From an uncultured Clostridia bacterium (GTDB taxonomy: Bacteria > Bacillota > Clostridia > Christensenellales > CAG-917): a stretch of DNA of 10,374 nucleotides. A model generated the notes under the pieces. It was not told where the DNA came from. It searched no databases and saw only the letters and a program-made list of their open reading frames with translations. The stretch is from the NCBI GenBank assembly GCA_947174215.1, contig CAMWIB010000027.1, positions 1-10,374 of the forward strand, in the 5' to 3' direction. The translations under genes and the position numbers were made by a program. Every line of letters begins with the position of its first letter. Within the stretch, counting starts at the first letter, position 1. Below, in pieces: positions 1 to 6,231 of the stretch.

Positions 1-1468
1 GGAGCGACTTATCCTCAAAGGCGTTTGGCGAAGAGGCAAGCACGATTACGCGGTAGCCTTGTTGTGCCTTTTCAGCCATAGTTGCTTTCATATCGCTTGG
101 AATTTTATTTGCAAAAACAAACTCGGGCGCACCCATAACGTAAGACGTGCCGTCGATATGCGCACCGCTCCATTTCCTTGCGGACGAGAACGGAATTATG
201 CCGTCGGACTCGCTCGTAAATTCGACGTCGGCGACATAGTTGCGCAGGGCGTTTGCGGTTGCGTTATCGTCCGTCAGCGCGTGCATAAGGTTTGCAAGCA
301 TTTGTTTTACGTCGTCAGCCGTTTTATCGCCGTAGGGCAGAATATCGTTGACTTCCATAGTGCCTTCGGTGATAGTGCCTGTCTTATCGAGGCAGAGCGT
401 ATCAACGCGCGCGAGCGTTTCCACGCAGTACATATCCTGCGCAAGAACGTTGCGCTTTGAAAGTCTTATTACGCTTACGCAGAATACCGTCGAGCATAGT
501 GCAACCAGTCCGTTTGGAATCATTCCTATGACGTTTGATATAACGCCTATTACGGTTGCGTTGACGCTTACGTTGTCGTCCTGCAAGAAGTGCTTTATGC
601 AGAACAGCGCGATGCCTATCGGCACGATTATCGCCGCCATAACCTTGATTATAAGCATAAGCGAGCGCCATATTTCAGAGTTCGGGCGTTTGAAATACTT
701 TGCGCCCGCGCTGATTTTTGTAGCAAAGTTGTCTGCACCGACGTGTTCTACCTGCGATTTAGCCTTGCCAGATACGACGAAGCTACCCGACATAACGTGG
801 TCGCCAACGTGTTTCAATATAGCGTCAGGCTCGCCCGTGATAAGGCTCTCGTTGACCTCTATGCTTCCATCGACTATAACGGCGTCAGCCCAAATCTGGT
901 CGCCAGAGGAGAGTACCATCAAATCGTCAAGCACTATCTCGTTTACGGCAATTTCAAGCTCTTCGCCGTCGCGTATTACGGTAGCCTTAGGCGCGGAGAT
1001 AAGCGACAGCTTGTCGATAGTGCGCTTTGCGCGAAGCTCCTGAACGATACCTATAAGCGCGTTGAAAACTACGAGTATAAGAAAACTGAAATATCCGATT
1101 ATTGCGGTGAACGATTGGTTCCAGTCTACGAATATCGCAAGCAAAACCGCGAGAATGACGAAAACTATGTTGAATACGGTGACGAGGTTCTCACGCAGAA
1201 TATGCGCAACGCTCTTCGTCTTGACGTCGTGGTCGCCGTTGACCTTGCCTTCGAGCTTGCGCTGTTCTACGTCGGATTGGTTGAGTCCGTTTTGTACGTC
1301 GGTATAAAAGGGGGTGGACTCTTCTAAGGTTGAAACCTGCGCGTTATTGTCGCCCGCAAGCCCCTCCAAATCTGAAATTTGGGTTGACGGTATCGCGCCC
1401 GACAATGCTGACGCTTCTTCGGACTTTATATGTACGGTGTCGTTCTTAAATTCTTCACGACTGTCCAT
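1..1468 (-). CDS. P-type cation-transporting ATPase, N-terminal 489 residues (3' end outside window)
   Basis: Membrane pump that couples ATP hydrolysis, through an aspartyl-phosphate, to cation movement. Translation from ATG at 1468 gives a roughly 57-residue acidic, low-complexity N-terminus, then the family-like opening GLNQSDVEQRKLEGKVN (61-77). Two membrane segments follow (about 97-114 and 121-140), the actuator domain with TGEPD (211-215), a second membrane pair (about 273-335) with MIPNGL (316-321), and the phosphorylation motif DKTGT with Asp361. The nucleotide-binding domain is cut by the window edge. A GAGAGGTGG ribosome binding site lies just upstream. The overall pattern resembles the Exp7/CtpE-like group, some of whose members export calcium, but the substrate is not established. 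Glu of the classical PEGL motif in Ca2+-ATPases is Asn319 here. It is divergent from the lipoprotein gene. The family call is firm; the ion is inference. Confidence 0.95.
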   Translation of the reverse strand, partial: MDSREEFKNDTVHIKSEEASALSGAIPSTQISDLEGLAGDNNAQVSTLEESTPFYTDVQNGLNQSDVEQRKLEGKVNGDHDVKTKSVAHILRENLVTVFNIVFVILAVLLAIFVDWNQSFTAIIGYFSFLILVVFNALIGIVQELRAKRTIDKLSLISAPKATVIRDGEELEIAVNEIVLDDLMVLSSGDQIWADAVIVDGSIEVNESLITGEPDAILKHVGDHVMSGSFVVSGKAKSQVEHVGADNFATKISAGAKYFKRPNSEIWRSLMLIIKVMAAIIVPIGIALFCIKHFLQDDNVSVNATVIGVISNVIGMIPNGLVALCSTVFCVSVIRLSKRNVLAQDMYCVETLARVDTLCLDKTGTITEGTMEVNDILPYGDKTADDVKQMLANLMHALTDDNATANALRNYVADVEFTSESDGIIPFSSARKWSGAHIDGTSYVMGAPEFVFANKIPSDMKATMAEKAQQGYRVIVLASSPNAFEDKSL

Positions 1469-1520
1469 AGACCACCTCTCGCGCGCGTACGCGTGTATAC
1501 CATAGTAATAAGTTTTACTA

Positions 1521-1549
1521 AGTTTATCATAATATATTGCGATTCGCAA
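1521..1549 (-). promoter_or_regulatory. Promoter of the P-type ATPase with overlapping palindrome
   Basis: On the minus strand, TTGCGA (1549-1544), a 17-bp spacer and TAAACT (1526-1521) form a sigma-A-like promoter, with transcription expected near 1514 and a leader of about 46 bases. The -35 half is one arm of a perfect inverted repeat, TTGCGATTCGCAA (1537-1549), which could be an operator. The same TGATAAACTT context recurs at the promoter at 3301-3329. A second palindrome, CGCGTACGCG (1484-1493), lies in the leader just upstream of the ribosome binding site. Confidence 0.5.
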
Positions 1550-1568
1550 ACGTTTGACACACTATTTG

Positions 1569-1599
1569 TTGTAATATTTCCGTTTTGCAGTCATATATT
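1569..1599 (+). promoter_or_regulatory. Possible promoter of the lipoprotein gene, leaderless arrangement
   Basis: TTGTAA (1569-1574), a long 19-bp spacer and TATATT (1594-1599) lie directly before the gene. The ATG at 1606 falls seven bases after the -10, where transcription would normally start, and there is no ribosome binding site. The same TATATT-N6-ATG arrangement precedes the XRE gene. A better -35, TTGACA (1554-1559), lacks a -10 at a usable distance. Confidence 0.3.
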
Positions 1600-1605
1600 T
1601 TTGAT

Positions 1606-2274
1606 ATGAAAAAGAAATTATTTTTGCTGGTTACATTGATAGCGGTTTTATTGTGTGCGGTAAGCGTGCTTACGGCGTGCAACTTAATCAAAAAAGATAA
1701 GCAGGAATGCGATAACGTATCAAGACAGACGAACGCATATTTCGTGGGCGAGAGTTCTGCGTTTGCGGTGTCAATTGAAAAGGGCAAGCGCGAAAGGACG
1801 TTTATTGCGGACGGCAAAGCTACGGACGTCGTTGAGTTTTGCCAAATCACCGTTACGCCGCTTGCAAGCAACAGCTATGAAAGCGTGAGCTTTGTGATAA
1901 GCGGCGAAGACAGTACGCTTAGCGGCGAAATTACGACAGCCGATTACGGCGAGTATAGCGCCACCATAGAGCTTAATTTCACTCCTACTTCCGTCACCGT
2001 AACGGCAGGCAGTGACGTAAGCGAGATTGAGCTATCCAATATTCTCGACGGCGCGCTGTCATCCGCAGACGCAGTGAATATAGCCAAGGAAGCCTTCAAG
2101 GATAAACTCTTGCAGGAGAGTGAAGAGGGCTTGGGCGAGCGCGAAATTTACGTCAAGATTATCACCGGCGACAGACTCAACTATTATTACTACGTTTCAT
2201 TCATTGGCGACGGCGTTGACTATTTAGCTATGTTGATTGACCCCAAGACGGGCGACATCGTATCAAAAAGATAA
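1606..2274 (+). CDS. Putative lipoprotein with PepSY-like C-terminal domain
   Basis: A 222-residue protein predicted to be lipidated and held on the outer face of the membrane. The N-terminus is a basic KKK, a hydrophobic stretch (5-22) and the lipobox LTAC with Cys25. The middle (about 50-145) is rich in Ser, Thr, Val and Glu, consistent with a beta-rich extracytoplasmic region. The last 70 residues resemble a PepSY domain: an Ala-rich helix (SSADAVNIAKEAFKDKL), a strand with consecutive tyrosines (LNYYYYVSF), and the ending AMLIDPKTGDIVSKR. PepSY domains are often linked to protease inhibition or ligand binding at the cell surface; no specific role can be assigned here. An in-frame TTG at 1585 exists, but ATG 1606 gives a standard signal peptide. 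Neither start has a ribosome binding site. The gene stands alone between the divergent ATPase and a terminator. Confidence 0.82.
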   Translation: MKKKLFLLVTLIAVLLCAVSVLTACNLIKKDKQECDNVSRQTNAYFVGESSAFAVSIEKGKRERTFIADGKATDVVEFCQITVTPLASNSYESVSFVISGEDSTLSGEITTADYGEYSATIELNFTPTSVTVTAGSDVSEIELSNILDGALSSADAVNIAKEAFKDKLLQESEEGLGEREIYVKIITGDRLNYYYYVSFIGDGVDYLAMLIDPKTGDIVSKR

Positions 2275-2338
2275 AAAATGTGCCATTTGAGAATCTCGCA
2301 TTTATAATACCATATAAAAAACTAAAAACCGATAATGC

Positions 2339-2364
2339 AAAAACAGCACAGTAGTGCTGTTTTT
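2339..2364 (+). terminator. Rho-independent terminator after the lipoprotein gene
   Basis: AAAAACAGCAC (2339-2349) and GTGCTGTTTTT (2354-2364) pair perfectly over 11 bp around the loop AGTA, with the U-run forming the right arm. It lies 65 bases after the stop codon. The A-run on the left arm could make it work in both directions. Confidence 0.85.
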
Positions 2365-2457
2365 GACATTCTAAATGAACTAATTTTGGCAAATGTAAAG
2401 TATATAATGATAAAGAATGTCAATACTTAATTGACATATGCAAGTATTTGGTTGACA
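2363..2457 (+). promoter_or_regulatory. TTGACA/TGTCAA motif cluster around a TATAAT box
   Basis: TTGACATTC (2363-2371) is the exact inverse of GAATGTCAA (2415-2423). Between them lies TATAAT (2403-2408) without a convincing -35. TGTCAA (2418-2423) also forms an inverted repeat with TTGACA (2431-2436), and another TTGACA follows 21 bp later (2452-2457). CAATACTTAATTGACA (2421-2436) and CAAGTATTTGGTTGACA (2441-2457) are imperfect direct repeats. No TTGACA copy has a -10 at 17 bp on the plus strand, so they may be operator half-sites rather than -35 boxes. This could control a transcript running into the structured segment downstream. Confidence 0.4.
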
Positions 2458-2468
2458 AAATTCATTTC

Positions 2469-2717
2469 GCAAAATGATGGGATTCACTTCCATTATTTTG
2501 CCCCTTATGAGTTTGCGCTCACAGCACACATCGGACGATTTTGAAAGTTTTGATGGTTGATGATATTAAGAAATCGGACGAGTGTGCGTACACGCAGTGT
2601 GTGACGGCTGGCGCAAATAAAAGAATCTTTTGCGCGTTAGGATTTAGAAAATCAAGATTGGGCGGCAAACTTGGTGGCTTGCCGGCGAGTTCGCGCTCAA
2701 ATCGCCGATTTTCTAAA
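2469..2717 (+). ncRNA. Candidate structured RNA, three consecutive helices, family not recognised
   Basis: Helix 1 pairs 2469-2480 with 2490-2501 (12 bp, one G·U that becomes A/C on the other strand, so plus sense is favoured). Helix 2 is a long nested stem: 2512-2518 with 2611-2617, 2519-2523 with 2600-2604, 2524-2529 with 2582-2587, 2531-2533 with 2579-2581, and 2537-2541 with 2571-2575, about 26 bp in all. Helix 3 pairs TTTAGAAAATC (2643-2653) with GATTTTCTAAA (2707-2717) perfectly. It is extended by GGCG/CGCC (2661-2664, 2703-2706) and encloses two small hairpins (2665-2682 and 2685-2694), like a three-way junction. I see no tmRNA, RNase P or SRP signature. The 3' end abuts the HU promoter and no U-run terminator follows, so the end is undefined. 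It may be a free RNA or a long alternative leader of the HU mRNA. Confidence 0.45.
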
Positions 2718-2722
2718 AAGGC

Positions 2723-2751
2723 TTGCTTTATGTCGAATTATCAATTATAAT
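2723..2751 (+). promoter_or_regulatory. Promoter of the HU gene
   Basis: TTGCTT (2723-2728), a 17-bp spacer and a perfect TATAAT (2746-2751). Transcription should start near 2758, giving a leader of about 21 bases that contains the ribosome binding site AAGGAGGT (2766-2773). Confidence 0.7.
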
Positions 2752-2778
2752 GTAGGCACATATACAAGGAGGTCTTTT

Positions 2779-3048
2779 ATGAACAAGACAGAATTTATTA
2801 AGGCTATTGCAGACAAAGCCGACCTTTCATTGTCGGACGCAACCGCGGCAGTCAACGCATATACTGCTGTAATTACAGAGGCTCTCAAAGCTGGCGACAA
2901 GGTTACACTCGGCGGCTTCGGCACGTATGAGGTTAAGGAGAAACCTGAAAGACAAGGTTTCAACCCCATCACAAAGCAACCCATCACGATTGCGGCTTCA
3001 AAGAATCCCAACTTGAAATTCGGCAAGGCATTCAAAGAGCTGTTTTAA
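2779..3048 (+). CDS. hup: HU family DNA-binding protein
   Basis: Small histone-like protein that binds and bends DNA without strong sequence preference and helps organise the nucleoid, normally as a dimer. The 89-residue product is the usual family length. It opens MNKTEFIKAIADKADLS, has the GGFGTYEV turn (about 45-52) and the DNA-binding arm with RQGFNPIT (58-65), where the conserved proline intercalates into DNA, and it ends KFGKAFKELF. The start at 2779 is fixed by a perfect AAGGAGGT five bases upstream and by the family N-terminus; the frame is open further upstream but that part is not HU. It is a single-gene unit with its own promoter and a terminator at 3073-3096. Confidence 0.97.
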   Translation: MNKTEFIKAIADKADLSLSDATAAVNAYTAVITEALKAGDKVTLGGFGTYEVKEKPERQGFNPITKQPITIAASKNPNLKFGKAFKELF

Positions 3049-3072
3049 TTTACTACAATAAGCCAATAACTT

Positions 3073-3096
3073 ATGCGCTCCCAAATGGGGGCGCAT
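3073..3096 (+). terminator. Hairpin terminator after the HU gene
   Basis: ATGCGCTCCC (3073-3082) pairs with GGGGGCGCAT (3087-3096) over 10 bp with one G·U pair and the loop AAAT, 25 bases after the HU stop. The following TGTGTTATAT is only moderately U-rich, so termination may be incomplete. Confidence 0.7.
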
Positions 3097-3300
3097 TGTG
3101 TTATATGCGGATTTGATTTGCAAAGCCTGAACATAATTGATTGAAATTCATATTTGAAGACACAGCTAAGTTCACGTGTCGCTTTTGCTGTAATAGTGTT
3201 ATACATCTAACAGTAAATCACGCGAAGTGTGCGATTTCACATAACATTTTGGAAAAATATCAAAGAGTCAAGCATACGAAGTGTGGAGTCTAAAAAGCTA
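3097..3300 (+). repeat. Non-coding gap with twin CGAAG mini-hairpins
   Basis: No gene is visible here. Two related mini-hairpins occur: CACGCGAAGTGTG (3219-3231), framed by a further AAATC/GATTT pair (3215-3219, 3233-3237), and CATACGAAGTGTG (3273-3285). Both have five pairs closed on a GAA loop. They differ at two left-arm positions, yet both stay paired through G·U wobble if read on the plus strand. Weaker stems also occur: GACAC/GTGTC (3159-3163, 3176-3180) and TGTTA/TAACA (3197-3201, 3208-3212). Function unknown. Confidence 0.4.
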
Positions 3301-3329
3301 TTGCCATATTTTTTTTTATGTGATAAACT
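3301..3329 (+). promoter_or_regulatory. Promoter of the anchored winged-helix / uvrB gene set
   Basis: TTGCCA (3301-3306), a 17-bp spacer containing a run of nine T, and TAAACT (3324-3329). The TGATAAACTT surroundings match the ATPase promoter. Transcription should start near 3336, leaving a very short leader with AAAGGAG (3338-3344). No LexA-type GAAC-N4-GTTC site is visible nearby. Confidence 0.55.
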
Positions 3330-3350
3330 TTTAAGGTAAAGGAGTATGCT

Positions 3351-3821
3351 ATGTTGAGTGCGGAGAATCAAGCTGTATATGACGCGCTGTTCGCGCTTGC
3401 GGGGGATAGCGAGGGATATAAGATAATCGACGCGGACGAGGTTGTTGAAAAGCTTCCGTCCAATATGTCGTTTACAAAAGTACAGCTTTCGCAGATTATC
3501 CGCGACTTAAAGGATAGGGAGTGCGTTGACATAAAGTATTTCACTCCCGACCAATACTGCTTGCGCGTATTCAAGATTATACACGAGGAACCGCAGCAGA
3601 TAGCGGTAACTCCGTCTGAGGAGTCTGCTGAACAGAATTCGGCAGAAACTCAGCTTGCACAGCCTTCCAAGAAGGAAAGAAAGCTGTACGGAGAGAAGAA
3701 GTCCAACGAGGTGAGCGGCATACGTCGCGGGACGGTATTCTTTATGTCCTTCCTCGGTGCGATTTTCGGAAGCGGCGTCGTGGCGGCAATAACGGCAGTG
3801 CTTTTGAAATTCGCAATATAA
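3351..3821 (+). CDS. Unrecognised protein: winged-helix-like head with C-terminal membrane anchor
   Basis: 156 residues, family not recognised. Residues 5-75 look like a small helical DNA- or protein-binding fold of winged-helix type: a first helix (NQAVYDALFALAG), a central helix (TKVQLSQIIRDLKDREC) and a strand pair (VDIKYFTPDQYCLRVFKI). A Glu/Gln/Ser-rich linker (about 78-108) and a basic stretch (SKKERKLYGEKKSN) lead to one hydrophobic segment at the extreme C-terminus (127-156). The basic flank predicts a cytoplasmic N-terminus, that is, a tail-anchored protein. AAAGGAG six bases before ATG 3351 fixes the start. The next gene has the same architecture and lies 36 bases downstream, so the pair looks like an ancient duplication. 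The domain reading is by eye only. Confidence 0.75.
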   Translation: MLSAENQAVYDALFALAGDSEGYKIIDADEVVEKLPSNMSFTKVQLSQIIRDLKDRECVDIKYFTPDQYCLRVFKIIHEEPQQIAVTPSEESAEQNSAETQLAQPSKKERKLYGEKKSNEVSGIRRGTVFFMSFLGAIFGSGVVAAITAVLLKFAI

Positions 3822-3857
3822 AATAATATTTTTGGCAAGAATGTAATTGGGTGAGTT

Positions 3858-4253
3858 ATGCAACTTGAAAAACAACACGTTTTGACGAAAAAGGAAAAAG
3901 CGGTGATGAGAGTCGTATACGGAGAGGCGTCGAGGCAGAACGGCTCGTGTCTGCTTACGCCGATACAGCTCTTTTCGCAGATTCCGCTTGACCTTGACTT
4001 CGATGAAAGCGAGTTGGACGTTGCGCTCAACAACCTTGAAATAGACGATTATTTTGAGCTTATCCGCTCTGACAGAAAGGGCGAGCTTGTGTACTGCATC
4101 AATATGCAGAAGAAGGGCTTGCAGTTTGCGAGAGTAGAAAGAGCGTTCAAGAAGAACATAGTTTTCAAAATTATGCTTGCAATGATGACCAGTGCCATCG
4201 GCGCACTCGTAGCATGGGGCATAAGACTGTTGATTGGACTGGCTGCAAAATAA
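3858..4253 (+). CDS. Unrecognised protein: second winged-helix-like, C-terminally anchored paralog
   Basis: 131 residues, apparently homologous to the preceding gene product. Residues 10-85 follow the same order: helix (KKEKAVMRVVYGEAS), a short LTPIQLFSQIP segment, helix (DESELDVALNNLEIDD), then two strands (FELIRSDRKGELVYCINM). The linker is much shorter than in its neighbour. A basic RVERAFKKN leads into a C-terminal hydrophobic segment (about 101-128), again predicting a cytoplasmic head. The ribosome binding site is weak (GGTGAG close to ATG 3858), so translation may depend on the upstream gene. It ends 22 bases before uvrB. A role in uvrB regulation or in an unrelated membrane process cannot be told apart from sequence. 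Confidence 0.75.
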   Translation: MQLEKQHVLTKKEKAVMRVVYGEASRQNGSCLLTPIQLFSQIPLDLDFDESELDVALNNLEIDDYFELIRSDRKGELVYCINMQKKGLQFARVERAFKKNIVFKIMLAMMTSAIGALVAWGIRLLIGLAAK

Positions 4254-4275
4254 GCGTTTAGACTGCGGACTTGAT

Positions 4276-6231
4276 ATGAAATTTGAACTTGTAAGCAAAT
4301 ATAAGCCGACAGGGGACCAGCCTCAGGCGATAGAACGTATCACTGAGGGTCTGAAAAGCGGCTTTAACACGGAGATTTTGCTGGGCGTAACAGGGTCCGG
4401 CAAAACTTTTACTATGGCGAATATTATCGAGCGTATGCAAAAGCCTACGCTCGTTATCGCGCACAATAAAACGCTTGCGGCACAGCTCTGCAACGAGCTT
4501 AGAGAGTTTTTCCCGAAGAACAGAGTTGAGTTTTTCGTATCCTATTACGACTACTATCAGCCGGAGGCTTATATCCCTCGTACGGATACCTATATCGAAA
4601 AGGACTTGCAGGTCAATGAGGAGATAGATAAACTCCGCAACTCCGCAACCGCTTCGCTCTGCGAGAGAGAGGATACCATCGTAGTTGCGAGCGTATCCTG
4701 CATATACGGCTTAGGTGCGCCTGCGGACTACTTTGAAAACTCCATATCTATACGTGAGGGCGACGTCATAGACAGGGACAAGCTTGCGCGTAAGCTTGTG
4801 GATATACAGTACAAGAGGGCGGATATAGACTTTTCGCGCAGTACCTTCCGTATGCGCGGCGATATAGTTGATATATTCCCTGCGACAAGCTCCGAAATAG
4901 CAATACGCGTGGAGTTCTTTGGAGATACCGTCGAGCGCATATGCGAGATAGACGGACTCACCGCGCACGTGGTGAACGAGCTTAAACATACGATGATTTT
5001 CCCCGCCACACAGTACGTCATAAGCGGCGACAGGGAAGCTATCCTCAAACGCATAATGCACGATAAGCATGAAAGGGTGAAATACTTTCAGGATATAGGC
5101 AAGCTGATTGAGGCACAGCGCATTGACGAGCGAGTCAACTACGACGTGGAGATGATACGCGAGGTAGGCTTTTGCAGTGGCATTGAAAACTACTCGCGCT
5201 ATTTCGACGGCAGAGAGGTTGGGCAAGCCCCATATACGCTGCTCGACTTCTTCCCGAAGGACTTCCTTACTTTCATCGACGAGAGCCATATGACCATTCC
5301 GCAGATACACGGTATGTACAACGGCGACAGGGCGCGTAAGTTCAATCTTGTGGAATACGGCTTCCGTTTGCCATCCGCATACGACAACCGTCCGCTCACC
5401 TTCGATGAGTTTGACAGCAAGATAAGACAGGTTGTGTGTATGTCCGCAACTCCCGCGAAGTACGAGCTTGAAAGAGCAGACGATGTGGCAGAGCAGATAA
5501 TCAGACCGACAGGCTTGCTTGACCCTGAGATAGTTGTTAAACCCGTACAGGGGCAGATAGACGACCTTATTGACGAGGTCAATAAAGTGGTTGAGAATAA
5601 GGGCAGAGTCCTCGTTACGACGCTTACGAAGAAGATGGCGGAAAACCTTACGGACTATCTCAAAGAGGTTGGCATTCGCGTAAAATATATGCACTCGGAT
5701 ATAGACACGCTCGAACGTATAGAGATTGTGCGCGGCTTGCGCGAGGGTGAGTTTGACGTGCTTGTGGGTATAAACCTTTTGCGTGAAGGCTTGGATATTC
5801 CCGAGGTTCAACTGGTTGCAATTCTCGATGCCGATAAGGAAGGCTTCCTGCGCAGTGAGAGCGCACTCATTCAGACGATAGGTCGTGCCGCAAGAAACGA
5901 CAAGGGAAGAGTCGTTATGTACGCGGATAATATGACGGACAGTATGAGTAGAGCGATAGGCGAAACAAACCGTAGGCGCAAGATACAGGACGAGTACAAT
6001 AAGGCGCACGGCATAGTGCCAAAGACGGTCGTAAGCGCAATAAAGAATTCGCTTGAAATAACCAAGAAAGCAAGCAAGACGGATAAGCTGTCGCCAAAGG
6101 ATTTGTCACGTGAGATAGAGCGCGTAAAGGCGCTGATGAAGGTCGCGTCCGAACAGCTTGACTTTGAAAAGGCGATAGTGTTGCGCGACGAGCTGAACGA
6201 GCTTAAACGCCAGTTAAAGAGATTAAGTTAA
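4276..6231 (+). CDS. uvrB: UvrABC system protein B (excinuclease subunit)
   Basis: Helicase-like subunit of nucleotide excision repair. UvrA loads it at damage, it verifies the lesion, then recruits UvrC for incision. The 651-residue length is normal. Visible in order: the N-terminal motif YKPTGDQPQAI (9-19), Walker A GVTGSGKT (37-44), the beta-hairpin region that clamps DNA (about 89-110, with YYDYYQPEAYIPRTDTY), the DESH box (335-338), the C-terminal helicase motifs with LREGLDIPE and QTIGRAARN, and a C-terminal UVR domain (about 613-648) for UvrC contact. ATG 4276 is chosen because the family begins just before YxPTGDQP; an in-frame TTG at 4234 overlaps the previous gene and adds non-family residues. 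The ribosome binding site is weak, consistent with coupling to the gene 22 bases upstream. No feature looks damaged. Confidence 0.98.
   Translation: MKFELVSKYKPTGDQPQAIERITEGLKSGFNTEILLGVTGSGKTFTMANIIERMQKPTLVIAHNKTLAAQLCNELREFFPKNRVEFFVSYYDYYQPEAYIPRTDTYIEKDLQVNEEIDKLRNSATASLCEREDTIVVASVSCIYGLGAPADYFENSISIREGDVIDRDKLARKLVDIQYKRADIDFSRSTFRMRGDIVDIFPATSSEIAIRVEFFGDTVERICEIDGLTAHVVNELKHTMIFPATQYVISGDREAILKRIMHDKHERVKYFQDIGKLIEAQRIDERVNYDVEMIREVGFCSGIENYSRYFDGREVGQAPYTLLDFFPKDFLTFIDESHMTIPQIHGMYNGDRARKFNLVEYGFRLPSAYDNRPLTFDEFDSKIRQVVCMSATPAKYELERADDVAEQIIRPTGLLDPEIVVKPVQGQIDDLIDEVNKVVENKGRVLVTTLTKKMAENLTDYLKEVGIRVKYMHSDIDTLERIEIVRGLREGEFDVLVGINLLREGLDIPEVQLVAILDADKEGFLRSESALIQTIGRAARNDKGRVVMYADNMTDSMSRAIGETNRRRKIQDEYNKAHGIVPKTVVSAIKNSLEITKKASKTDKLSPKDLSREIERVKALMKVASEQLDFEKAIVLRDELNELKRQLKRLS

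Noticed and set aside
590..1327. 245-codon plus-strand open frame across the ATPase
   Set aside because: The minus strand encodes an unambiguous P-type ATPase here; the plus-strand product is Tyr/Arg/Val-rich without any domain and is a shadow frame.
2643..2717. The perfect 11-bp inverted repeat as ends of a tiny mobile element
   Set aside because: No flanking target duplication or second copy was seen, and the internal sequence forms further stems, which fits RNA structure better.
2541..2750. 69-codon open frame before the HU gene
   Set aside because: No ribosome binding site, composition unlike a protein, and it overlaps the paired arms of the candidate RNA and the HU promoter.
2671..2778. 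In-frame upstream extension of the HU gene
   Set aside because: It would pass through the HU promoter and ribosome binding site and adds 36 residues absent from the family.
4711..6009. 432-codon open frame on the minus strand inside uvrB
   Set aside because: It lies wholly antisense to a complete, motif-perfect uvrB, has no recognisable domain or ribosome binding site, and follows from the codon bias of the sense gene.
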